From positions 186,001 to 250,000 of the forward strand of contig JAQYWC010000001.1 in the NCBI GenBank assembly GCA_030145245.1: DNA of 64,000 bases, in the 5' to 3' direction. Below, in pieces: positions 17,157-25,333 of this stretch. Each line of letters begins with the position of its first letter. Positions within the stretch are counted from its first letter, which is position 1. Made by a program: the position numbers and the translations under genes. Source of the DNA: Desulfobacterium sp. Lineage in GTDB: Bacteria > Desulfobacterota > Desulfobacteria > Desulfobacterales > Desulfobacteraceae. The notes under the pieces are model-generated. The model saw only the letters and a program-made list of their open reading frames with translations, was not told the DNA's origin and searched no databases.

Positions 17157-18764
17157 GTGATCTTACAAACATTGTTCGGCCCCACCAATACTCGAAGAAG
17201 CCTCCTGCGGGACCTGATTATCGTGATTTTGCTCACCTCCGGTGCCATCGCAGCCGTCACCCTTGTACAGGGCGCCAATATGCGTAACAATATTGCGCAA
17301 GAGCATATCCGGCAAAGCCTGACCACCACATCGGACAGGGTTTTTCAGTTCTACGAGCCCGTGGTAAGCAATGCCCAGTTGATTCAAAAGTGGGGACTTG
17401 CCGGTATCTGGAAGATGGAAGACACGGGCTCGGTCACGGCCAAACTGATTCCCATGATGGAGAACCTGCCCCAGGTAGGGGCCATCAAATTTGGTGATAC
17501 GTCCGGTCTCTCTTACCTTCTCACCCGTAATGAAAATACCTGGATGACACGCACCACCTCCCCGGACAAGCCGGGGGATACCCTCTGGCAGCAGTGGGAG
17601 AACGGCCAATCCATGAAGACCTGGGTTGAAAAAAAGGGGTTTGATATTAAAGCGCGCCTCTGGTACCGGGTGGGCCTTTCCCACTCTCCCCAGAACCAGG
17701 CCGCCGTCACCTGGATCCCGCCGTATATGTTTGATTATGACCAGATCCCTGGATTGTCCGCCGTCATGACCTGGTCCTCCGGCAAGGAGGCGGCAGATAT
17801 ATCGGTGATGGCCCTTGATGTCTCGATCAACGGGTTGTTCAACCGCATCTCGGAGACCCGGGTGGGATCCAATGGGACGGCGTTTTTGTTTGATGGCGAC
17901 ACATCGGTTTACCATCCGGTGAACAAGGATACAGCGACAGGGGACAACCGCTTCTCATCCCTCCATACCGAGGTGGATGCCCCCCATGTGCGTGATGCCA
18001 TGGCAGCCTGGCACGCCAAGGGCAAACCGTCAAAGGCCTTCATGTTTCCCTCCGGTGGTAAGACGTACTGGGCTGGGGTGCAGCCCATTAATGGTGATTC
18101 CCGTGAATTCTGGATCGGTGTGGTGGTGCCCCAAACGGATTTTCTTAATAAAGTTCAGGAGAAACGCTGGGCTATTCTGGTGGTGGTGCTGGGGGTCTTT
18201 GCCCTGGGCCTTCTCATGGCAGGCTTTGTGGTCTGGAAGTATCGCCATCAGCTTCGGGATATGCCGAATCTGGTGATCCGTGACACCCACTTTGCCAACG
18301 ATGTCCGGCGTCTCATCGGCCAGGGAGAAGGGGCCACACTGGAGTTTAAATCCACCCTGCGCTTGAATCTTAAGACCGGCAAAAACGACAAGAATATCGA
18401 AGTGGCCTGGATGAAATCCGTGTCCGCGTTTATGAACACCAACGGCGGAATGATTGTTATCGGTGTTAACGATGATGGAGAGGTGGTCGGGACGGACCCG
18501 GACGGGTTTGAAAGCGAAGACAAATGCCGGCTTCATTTCAGAAACCTCATGAATCAGCATATCGGCTTGGAGTTCACCAAGTACATCCATCTTTCCATCG
18601 GCACCATTGACGGCCACACGGTGATGGTGATCGAGTGTGAACGGGCAGATGCCCCGGTTTTTCTGATCAACAAAAAAGACGAATCGTTTTATGTGCGCAG
18701 CGGTCCCTCCAGCTTGAGCCTGACCATGCGCCAGATGCTGAAATATCTTGAGTCCCGGAAGTAA
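17157..18764 (+). CDS. Membrane Cache sensor fused to AlbA_2 (Schlafen-like) domain
   Basis: About 535 residues. TM1 lies near residues 15-38 (LIIVILLTSGAIAAVTLV). An extracytoplasmic region of about 310 residues resembles a Cache domain (WKMEDTGSVTAKLIPMM, MALDVSINGLFNRISE, GTAFLFDGD). TM2 lies at about 345-365 (WAILVVVLGVFALGLLMAGFVVW). The cytoplasmic end is an AlbA_2 domain (EGATLEFKSTLRLN, MKSVSAFMNTNGGMIVIGVNDDGEVVG, FYVRSGPSS). The frame extends to TTG 17127, but GTG 17157, 8 nt after GGAGAAAG, is preferred. The output domain is known from Schlafen-like and DNA/ATP-binding proteins; coupling to a Cache sensor is unusual. Signal and output are unknown. Confidence 0.85.
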   Translation: MILQTLFGPTNTRRSLLRDLIIVILLTSGAIAAVTLVQGANMRNNIAQEHIRQSLTTTSDRVFQFYEPVVSNAQLIQKWGLAGIWKMEDTGSVTAKLIPMMENLPQVGAIKFGDTSGLSYLLTRNENTWMTRTTSPDKPGDTLWQQWENGQSMKTWVEKKGFDIKARLWYRVGLSHSPQNQAAVTWIPPYMFDYDQIPGLSAVMTWSSGKEAADISVMALDVSINGLFNRISETRVGSNGTAFLFDGDTSVYHPVNKDTATGDNRFSSLHTEVDAPHVRDAMAAWHAKGKPSKAFMFPSGGKTYWAGVQPINGDSREFWIGVVVPQTDFLNKVQEKRWAILVVVLGVFALGLLMAGFVVWKYRHQLRDMPNLVIRDTHFANDVRRLIGQGEGATLEFKSTLRLNLKTGKNDKNIEVAWMKSVSAFMNTNGGMIVIGVNDDGEVVGTDPDGFESEDKCRLHFRNLMNQHIGLEFTKYIHLSIGTIDGHTVMVIECERADAPVFLINKKDESFYVRSGPSSLSLTMRQMLKYLESRK

Positions 18765-18818
18765 GTTGCGGCTATCTCCGGCTTTATGCAGAATATCGGG
18801 GCGGCAGCCCTGTTTCTT
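18765..18818 (+). pseudogene. Fossil fragment of an SLC13-type permease gene
   Basis: Directly after the TAA of the preceding gene, the same frame reads VAAISGFMQNIGAAALFL. This aligns with VAIISSFMQNIGAAALFL of the SLC13 permease at 6878..8689 (residues about 110-128). Similarity stops after this, and the frame ends at a TGA near 18876. It is a remnant of an SLC13 gene, not a functional gene. Confidence 0.65.
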
Positions 18819-18893
18819 CTACGGCATCACGGCCTGAACCCGTTTCCCTGGAGTTTGAATTCACCCTGGCTGTGAACCTTAATGATACTTTTC

Positions 18894-18923
18894 TTGACAA
18901 AAAGCAACCTGCTATCTTATTTA
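18894..18923 (+). promoter_or_regulatory. Probable sigma-70 promoter of the 106-aa gene
   Basis: -35 TTGACA at 18894-18899 within TTCTTGACAAAAA, the same phrase as at 17022. The -10 is less clear; TATTTA at 18918-18923 gives an 18-nt spacer. Confidence 0.4.
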
Positions 18924-19008
18924 TTATGATATGCCTGCCAGTGATAAAAGAGATTACAACGCAATTTTTCGGATCAAATATTACAAATTATAAATTGGGG
19001 GCTGTAAT

Positions 19009-19329
19009 ATGGAAAAAGATTATTTTAAAAAAATAGTTGATGAATCCATGAAGATTGGTGATCATAATTTGCTTAAATCTCTATATGTAATGCATTATAG
19101 AGACGTGAAATCAGATGGTATGGTTAGACCGGCAGAAAAATTCATTGAAGTAAAAGAAAGAATTATTAATGACTACATTAACCTGATAAATTATTATCTG
19201 GAAAAAAACAGAACCAATGGAAATGATGCAAAATATCTTGTCTATAAGTCCATCGTAAAAAGTCAACTTGATTCAATTGTTGAAGCATATATTGAAGAGC
19301 ATAAAAGCCAATTGTCATTCGGAAATTAA
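19009..19329 (+). CDS. Hypothetical small protein, AT-rich gene
   Basis: 106 residues, all-helical by composition (MEKDYFKKIVDESMKIGDHNLLKSL...), Lys- and Tyr-rich, with no signal peptide or membrane segment and no family I recognise. The ATG follows GGGGGCTG at a usable distance. Base composition is clearly more AT-rich than the flanking genes, which suggests a later arrival. Its TAA overlaps the stop codon of the convergent binding-protein gene by 4 bp. Confidence 0.55.
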   Translation: MEKDYFKKIVDESMKIGDHNLLKSLYVMHYRDVKSDGMVRPAEKFIEVKERIINDYINLINYYLEKNRTNGNDAKYLVYKSIVKSQLDSIVEAYIEEHKSQLSFGN

Positions 19330-20099
19330 TCTTTTTTACCATGTTTGGTTTCGTAATGATTTAAGTATTCTTGAACCCAATTTTCAATAACGCCTTCATT
19401 CTTGAGCCTCTCAATGATTTGATTTGCTTTTGGACGTAGGTGTTTGAATTTTGATTTTTTAGAAAATGTCATGTGGAAATTTTCTTCTACAACAGGATTA
19501 GGTAAAACTTCAATTTTATCTTTAAATCCTGTAACAGCTGCGCAAGCAAAACCGGGATACATGCCAATAATGGCATAATCTGCGTGCCCTGCGGCAAGTT
19601 TTTGGAAATTCTGTTTAACCTTTGCTGTTCTTTCCACACTTAGGTTTTGTTTCATAAATTGATCAAATTCTTTTCCAAAACTCTCCCCTAAAACAGTATT
19701 TCCTCTCTTTCCAATTAAATCCTCCCACTGATTAAACGGAAATTTGTTTCCTTTTAGTACAAAAATGGACACAGGGTCTTTTATGAAAGGTATTGTATAA
19801 TCCATGTAAGCTCGCCGCTCCGGGTTGGAATACGCAGAAATAATTACATCAATTTTACCATACCTGGCGTTCCTTTGAACACGTTTCCAGGGACCTGTGG
19901 CCTTAATTTCATAAGGAATCCCAATCTCAGTGAATACTGTTTTTGCCACTTCAGCAGCAACCCCTACAATAGTTCTTCCTTCCTGCCACATTATCGGTGG
20001 ATATTCAGGATGACCTGAAATTATGATTGTATCACCCGCAAAAACAGAACCTGCATGGCATATTGCACATATTATCAGCCAAAATAGTCTCTTTTTCAT
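19326..20099 (-). CDS. Periplasmic amino-acid-type solute-binding protein (SBP_bac_3)
   Basis: 257 residues. The Sec signal peptide is MKKRLFWLIICAICHAGSVFA, cut before GDTII. The mature part has the two-lobe binding protein pattern: GHPEYPPIMWQEG, VGVAAEVAKTVFTEIGIPYEI, KIDVIISAYSNPERRAYMDYTIPF, ADYAIIGMYPG. No permease or ATPase gene is adjacent, so it is an orphan that may feed a distant transporter or serve as a sensor. AT-rich like the convergent gene at 19009. Confidence 0.85.
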   Translation of the reverse strand: MKKRLFWLIICAICHAGSVFAGDTIIISGHPEYPPIMWQEGRTIVGVAAEVAKTVFTEIGIPYEIKATGPWKRVQRNARYGKIDVIISAYSNPERRAYMDYTIPFIKDPVSIFVLKGNKFPFNQWEDLIGKRGNTVLGESFGKEFDQFMKQNLSVERTAKVKQNFQKLAAGHADYAIIGMYPGFACAAVTGFKDKIEVLPNPVVEENFHMTFSKKSKFKHLRPKANQIIERLKNEGVIENWVQEYLNHYETKHGKKD

Positions 20100-20305
20100 G
20101 TTTCCTCCCTATGAAAAAAGAAGTAGAAGGCCAGATCTATTACAAAAAAGAATACAGCAATTAACATTGTTTTGGAAATAATAAATGAAAATGGACTGGG
20201 TGCTGGTGTATCCGGTGAGGATAATGTTTAAGGGTGCTTTGTCTTTTCTGAGGGAAAATCACCTAATCCGGCCTGTTCCCATTGTTTTCTTAATTCTTCC
20301 TGAAT

Positions 20306-20317
20306 GGGGGGGGGGGG
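20306..20317. repeat. Homopolymeric G12 tract
   Basis: Twelve consecutive G on the plus strand in the 259-bp gap between the binding-protein gene and the ATPase remnant. Such tracts slip during replication. Here it is 207 bp upstream of the binding-protein start and could alter promoter spacing, or it may be an assembly weak spot. Confidence 0.8.
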
Positions 20318-20358
20318 CTGTTGGTTGTAAAGAATTAAAAAAAACGGAATGAAAAGAT

Positions 20359-21658
20359 TTAGCCTATAATCATCTTTGCCGTTAAATTTAAAAAGTCTGG
20401 ACGGTCACTGTTTTCAAAGAACTCCTTGTATGTGGAAAAGTAAGTGGCGGCTTTGCTGATAGCATCTGCTTGCAGGCAGGCTGTGACCAGATCGAAAATG
20501 ATTTCAACGGCGATTCTTTTTCTGCTGTATTGTCTTTGGACAGCCTCCTCCAGCTGTTTTTCGAGGAGTTGGGTTTTCAGATTCAGCTGCTTCAGTTTGG
20601 TAAGATTGACCCCTTCTATTTCTTCGAAGGGGATGGTGAGTTCAAGTTCTTTTTGTTTGAATGAATCCGGGAATCGAGATTGTTGACCATGATTGCCTTG
20701 GGTGAAGGTTCGGCAGCCTTTCTGAACGCGTCCGTCAACCGGTCCGCTTTTGACCGTGTGATGGAAAGTTCATGGACCTTCAACTTTGAGTCCCGGCATC
20801 TTTGGATTACTTGCTGGTTGACTTCATGGATAACCTGGGGATCGTTGCAGGCACAGAAGAGAATTCCGCTGCCGGAAGTTCTTTTGATAAAGTTGACAAT
20901 CTTTGAAATATTGGAGAAATAATTCTCCGGATGTTCCCGGTCATAGTCCAGGGCATTGTCTGCGGCGTCCTTGATCAGCCTGAACAGGTCCCACATGCAG
21001 CCGCCGCTGATCCGGATCATCTTGTCTAGTATTTTCCGGTTTTCGAACAGGGAAAGATCCATCCGTTTTTCAACGATGCTGGTCAGCGTGGTCACTCCTG
21101 CATCAAACCGGTCCCCGTTTTTTTCCCTGACTTTGATCATGGGAAGAACAAAGGTGTCATTGTAGTTGACCTTTATGGGATTGAATTTGAGATTGTACCT
21201 GAGGGCGATGGGAAAGGTGTAGATACAGTGGCAATGGAGCTGGGTCAGCTGGGTAGAGTGGGTGTAGAACATATCCATGCCCATGTAATTCTGGGAGATC
21301 TCCTCGATCTCTTTGGTTTTGACCCAGTCCAGGATATTTTCAAGATACAGAGGATCTATTTTGAATCCGTGCTTTTCCCGCAGCCCTTATGGTCCGCAAA
21401 AAGAAACCGGAGGTTATCATCATCCGCCTCCATCAGGCGGCGTTCCAGCTTTCTTTTTATCGGTCTGGCCCGTCCGTTGTCCGCATTTACATAAAATGTT
21501 TCAAGCTCATCGAGTCTGACCGGTTCGTTTTTGAAACACCTGTAAATTTTTTCCAGTGATTTTGCAGTCATATTGTGCTTGCCCGTTCTCGTCACATAAT
21601 TGATTTTTTTAATGCCTTTGCGACTCTGCAAGTTCACCAATAGCTGCAAGATTGTCAA
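20359..21658 (-). pseudogene. Degraded P-loop ATPase gene in three frames
   Basis: Three pieces of one protein lie in successive frames. Residues 1-100 (from 21658) end at the Walker A FADHKGCGKST, then stop at a TAG. A middle piece (from about 21375 to 20616) begins FKIDPLYLENILDWVKTK and includes MIRISGGCMWDLFRLIKDAADN. A C-terminal piece (to the TAA at 20359-20361) reads FKQKELELTIPFEEIEGVNL and a helical repeat-like end. The sequence expected between GKST and the middle piece is short, so a deletion as well as two frameshifts is likely. The parent looks like an AAA/STAND-type ATPase found in multi-domain signalling proteins. Confidence 0.75.
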
Positions 21659-21697
21659 ACCTGATTCAAGAACCTCTTATGGTAGGAATGCCGTTTT

Positions 21698-23191
21698 TCA
21701 GGCCGGGGTGTTTGAAGGAAGCGTGATGGTGACCGTTGTTCCTTCGCCCTGGGTGCTCTCGATCTCAATGGTTCCCCTGTGGCCGGTGATAACGCTTTTG
21801 GCAACAAAGAGACCCAGGCCCGGAGCATCTTTTTTCTGGGAGGAAAAATAGGGTTCAAACACCCTGGGCATGTCTTTTTTTGAAATGCCTTTGCCGGTGT
21901 CGCTGATGGTGACCACGATGGCGTCGTTCTCACGGCCCAGGGAGATGGAGACGATGCCTTGGGGGCCCACGGCCTGGAAGGAGTTATTCAGTATAGCCTT
22001 GAACGCGTTCTCCAATGCGCCGTGGGAAGCTTTTATCTCGGGGATGTTATCGAAATCGGTATGGATGTCGATTTTTCTTGTTTGTATGGTTAACACCTCT
22101 GCCAGGACTTTTTGAATGGTGTGCTTGACGTTTAAGGGTTTTGGGGTACCGTTGCTGTCCTGGATGAAACGCTTTATCTCTGCGGCGGTTTTTGCGATCA
22201 GGCCGATTCCCTGGATGGAGCTGTTGATGATTTCGGGATAGTGCTCAAGGATTTTGTCCATGTCGGTCGTTCGCCTGAACTCGTTGATCGCCTTTATCCG
22301 GGTGGTGGTGTCTTCTGTCTCCCGGAGGGACTTTGATATGTTGATGATGTCCAGCAGTTTTTTGTATTTGCCGATGAGGTCCGTCATGTCCGAGCGGTAG
22401 CACTCGATGGTGGTCAGGTTTTCCATGATCTCTTCCGCAGGCATGTCGAGCCTCTGGGCCGCCTTTGACGTGAAAACCTCCATGAAACGGTGATCCTTGG
22501 ACCTTTTCAGCTCTCCTTCAGCCGTCTTAAGGGCGGTCAGGGCTTCCTCCAGGCGCTGTTTTTTGTCCTTGATCATCTGTTCCAGGCTCTTGTTGTATTT
22601 TGCCAGGTTTGACTCGGCCACGATTCTTCTGGCGATCTCTTCGTTCAGGCGTCTGTTCTTTTCGGCGATCTCTTTTTTCTGTTCCTCAAGATGGGTGAGG
22701 TGTTCAAAAGAGCGTATGGCGGTTGTAATTGAGGTGAAGAGTTTCTGGCTGGTCAGTTCCGTCTTTTCCTTATAATCATTGATATCGTAGTCCAGGATGA
22801 TCTCTTTTTCAGGGGCCTTGCCAGGCTGACCGGTTCTCAGGATGATCCGCATGTTATTGTTGTTTGCCTCCTTCCTTATGAAGCGCGCAACATCCAGGCC
22901 TGCATGGCTGGTCTCCATGACCACATCCAGAAGAATGCAGGCACAGTCAGGGTTTTTCTTGATAACTTCCTTTGCCTCCCTGCCCGAGTGGGCATGGAGA
23001 AATTCCAGGCCGGCGTTTTTGTAGCTGTAGTCCGAAAGAACCATTGTGGTCATGTTGTGGACATCATTTTCATCATCCACGATCAGGAGCTTCCAGGGGG
23101 GCAGACCCGAGTGGTCTGAAACGGGTTTTGAAGATTCAGCTGCAAAGAGTATGTCATCGTCACCAAGGGTGCCTGGTTTTTTGTCGGTCAT
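21698..23191 (-). CDS. Response regulator-histidine kinase hybrid without an evident H-box His
   Basis: 497 residues. The N-terminal Rec has D39-D40 and D89 (ILLDVVM), continuing into the MRIILRTGQPGKAPE and DINDYKEKTELTSQKLF stretch seen in DUF3369-type regulators. A long coiled coil (about 160-225) follows, and then a complete HATPase_c domain: N box NAFKAILNNSFQAV, G1 DTGKGI, F box FEPYFSS, G2 GLGLFVAKSV. Where kinases of this type have a HEINNP H-box, this protein reads KAAQRLDMPAEEIMENL, without His. It may bind ATP without autophosphorylating, or use a noncanonical acceptor. It lies 39 bp upstream of the broken ATPase gene. Confidence 0.85.
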   Translation of the reverse strand: MTDKKPGTLGDDDILFAAESSKPVSDHSGLPPWKLLIVDDENDVHNMTTMVLSDYSYKNAGLEFLHAHSGREAKEVIKKNPDCACILLDVVMETSHAGLDVARFIRKEANNNNMRIILRTGQPGKAPEKEIILDYDINDYKEKTELTSQKLFTSITTAIRSFEHLTHLEEQKKEIAEKNRRLNEEIARRIVAESNLAKYNKSLEQMIKDKKQRLEEALTALKTAEGELKRSKDHRFMEVFTSKAAQRLDMPAEEIMENLTTIECYRSDMTDLIGKYKKLLDIINISKSLRETEDTTTRIKAINEFRRTTDMDKILEHYPEIINSSIQGIGLIAKTAAEIKRFIQDSNGTPKPLNVKHTIQKVLAEVLTIQTRKIDIHTDFDNIPEIKASHGALENAFKAILNNSFQAVGPQGIVSISLGRENDAIVVTISDTGKGISKKDMPRVFEPYFSSQKKDAPGLGLFVAKSVITGHRGTIEIESTQGEGTTVTITLPSNTPA

Positions 23192-23269
23192 GGCCTTTTC
23201 CTGACTATAGGGGTTGTGTGATAAGCGGTTTCCTATAATAACTACGAAGAATAGGCGACGATGTCAATA

Positions 23270-23929
23270 CTATCCCGAGATAAAGTCGAACATGGCCGTG
23301 ACAGCGGGATAGAGCCAGGAGTTCAAAAGGTTCCATTCGTTCTCCCTGATCACCAGCAGGGCAGCTACAAAGAGGTAGGGGAGGCTTTTGGCAAGCCGGT
23401 TCGCATGGGGAGACCTCTTTAATTTTCTGGGAAAGAAGAACGAGACAAGGGTGGCTCCGGCAAGGGGGGGGATGGGAATAAAACTTGCTACAAACACCAT
23501 GAGGTTTACGGCCAGGACGATTGAAAATACCTGGTCTTCAAGACCCCAGCGCCCCATGATCCACAGGATGCTGCCCGTGATCGAGGCGAGCATGAGGTTG
23601 GCCGCGGGGCCTGCAAATTTGACCAGGATGAGGCTGAGGCCGGGGCGTTTGAAGTTGTCCGTCTCTATCTCCGGCTGTTTTGGCCAGCCAAATCCGGCGA
23701 TGGCAAAACATAGGATTCCGGAAAAATCCATGTGAAACAGGGGGTTGAAGTGGAACCTGTCCTTTGCATTGGTTCGGGCATCCCCCAGGACGGTGGCCAT
23801 GAAGGCCTGGGCTTCTGCATTGACGGTGATGGCAAGAAGGATCGACACCATAAAAATGACGGTGGTGTCAAACTGAAGATTGGAAAAATCCAGGACAAAG
23901 GGAATTTCGATCAGGTGATTGGAAACCAT
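23270..23929 (-). CDS. Site-2 protease (M50B) homologue lacking zinc ligands
   Basis: 219 residues, about five membrane segments, aligned along its length with M50B proteins: LGDARTNAKDRFHFNPLFHMDFSG, FGWPKQPEI, FAGPAANLMLA, NLMVFVASFIPIPPLAGATL. The HExxH site is replaced by NAEAQ (37-41), and the Asp of the PPLDG ligand motif is Ala156 (PPLAG). It cannot be a zinc protease and is a pseudoprotease. It follows the OFA carrier gene by 73 bp on the same strand and may be a membrane partner or chaperone in that operon (inference). Confidence 0.82.
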   Translation of the reverse strand: MVSNHLIEIPFVLDFSNLQFDTTVIFMVSILLAITVNAEAQAFMATVLGDARTNAKDRFHFNPLFHMDFSGILCFAIAGFGWPKQPEIETDNFKRPGLSLILVKFAGPAANLMLASITGSILWIMGRWGLEDQVFSIVLAVNLMVFVASFIPIPPLAGATLVSFFFPRKLKRSPHANRLAKSLPYLFVAALLVIRENEWNLLNSWLYPAVTAMFDFISG

Positions 23930-24002
23930 TGGCTATCCTTTCTATGGGGGAGGGCCCGGGGCATTGGCCTTATGGTCTGCCATGCCCCGGGCGTCAGTGG
24001 TA

Positions 24003-25292
24003 TTAGCTGTTATATTGGGGTTTTGTGGTCAGTTTTGCCAGAATGACGCCGGCCACAAGCAGGCCACCTGAGATGTAGAATGCCAGGTTGAGGCTGCCGG
24101 TAATATCCTGGATCACTCCGCCCACCCTTGCCATGAAAAATCCCAGTCCCCATCCTATGAACACCAGTCCATAGTTGAAACCCAGGTTCTTTGCACCAAA
24201 GAAATCCGCCGTGAACGACGGCATCAGTGCCAGTCCGCCTCCGTACTGCCAGTAGGCAATGCCCACAACCAGGAACAGGAGAAAGAGGTTCTGGGTTGAG
24301 ATCACAAACGGTAGGGAAAAGAGGCAGAGGGCTGAGACGCCGCAGTTGAGGCAGTAGGCATTGAGCCGTCCGATCTTGTCAGAGTAGTAACCCGTGCCCA
24401 CCCGGCCGGAGGCGTTGATCAGCCCGCCGTAGGAGACCAGAATCCATGCATTGGCCATGAAAAAGGGCATGCCTTTTGCTGTTTTCATCATCAGGCCCTT
24501 GGCGCTGCTGATGATGAGAAGGCCCGATTGGGTGGTGAGGATGAACATGAATACCAGGGCATAGAACTGCCATGTCCTGAGCACGTCCGCGGCTTCCCAG
24601 TCGTGGGTCTTTTCCGTGGCCTGTTTGGTGCCTGCGTTGGTCACGTTGGAAGGGGGCACATACCCTTCAGGGGGTGTCTTGAGGAGCTGGCCTGCAATGA
24701 CGACCACAACGGCAAAGAAGACGCCCAGGACCACAAAACTTCCGGTGATGCCGTAGAGGTCGATGAGCTTCTGGCCCAGCCAGCCGATGTAGAGGGCGGC
24801 GCCGCCGTAACCTCCAACCACGAGGCCGGCCACAAGTCCCCGTTTTTCAGGGCCGAACCATTTCAGGGCCGCAGGGGTGGGGGCGGCATAGCCGATGCCC
24901 ATTCCGGCGCCACCGAGGATGCCGAAACCGATGATGAGTCCGGTATAGCTCTTCATTACGCCTGCAACGATGCAGCCGGCCGCCAGGAGCAAGCCCCCGC
25001 AGGTGGCCCCGAATTTAGGACTGATTCTGTCCTGGATGCGTCCTCCCGGGATCATGAGGATGGCAAAGACGATGACGCAAAGGGAGAAGGGGGTTGCCGC
25101 CTGTGCATTGGTTAAGTATGTCCATCCTGCGTTGATGCCCCCCATCACTTCGCCGGCCTTGTTGACGTCCACCAGGGCTGATTTCCAGATGCTCCAGGCA
25201 TAGAGAATACCAAGACAAAGATTTATGGCCGTACCGGCAAAGGTGGTGACCCATGCCTGTGTCGGGACTTTTTTGATTGCCTGTGTGGTCAT
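24003..25292 (-). CDS. OFA-family MFS transporter (oxalate/formate antiporter type)
   Basis: 429 residues, 12 membrane segments. The N-terminal TFAGTAINLCLGILYAWSIWKSAL is the OFA signature. GGLLLAAGCIVAG, GGAGMGIGYAAPTPAALKWFGPEKRGLVAGLVVGGYG and DFFGAKNLGFNYGLVFIGWG follow. OFA members exchange or import small carboxylates such as oxalate, formate, lactate or acetate. Here it lies 41 bp after an acyl-CoA synthetase gene in an acs-prpE-like cluster, so acetate, propionate or lactate are the most likely substrates (inference). Confidence 0.9.
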   Translation of the reverse strand: MTTQAIKKVPTQAWVTTFAGTAINLCLGILYAWSIWKSALVDVNKAGEVMGGINAGWTYLTNAQAATPFSLCVIVFAILMIPGGRIQDRISPKFGATCGGLLLAAGCIVAGVMKSYTGLIIGFGILGGAGMGIGYAAPTPAALKWFGPEKRGLVAGLVVGGYGGAALYIGWLGQKLIDLYGITGSFVVLGVFFAVVVVIAGQLLKTPPEGYVPPSNVTNAGTKQATEKTHDWEAADVLRTWQFYALVFMFILTTQSGLLIISSAKGLMMKTAKGMPFFMANAWILVSYGGLINASGRVGTGYYSDKIGRLNAYCLNCGVSALCLFSLPFVISTQNLFLLFLVVGIAYWQYGGGLALMPSFTADFFGAKNLGFNYGLVFIGWGLGFFMARVGGVIQDITGSLNLAFYISGGLLVAGVILAKLTTKPQYNS

Positions 25293-25333
25293 TGTTAGCT
25301 CCTTTGTTGTTGGTAAATATTAAAAACAGGGTA

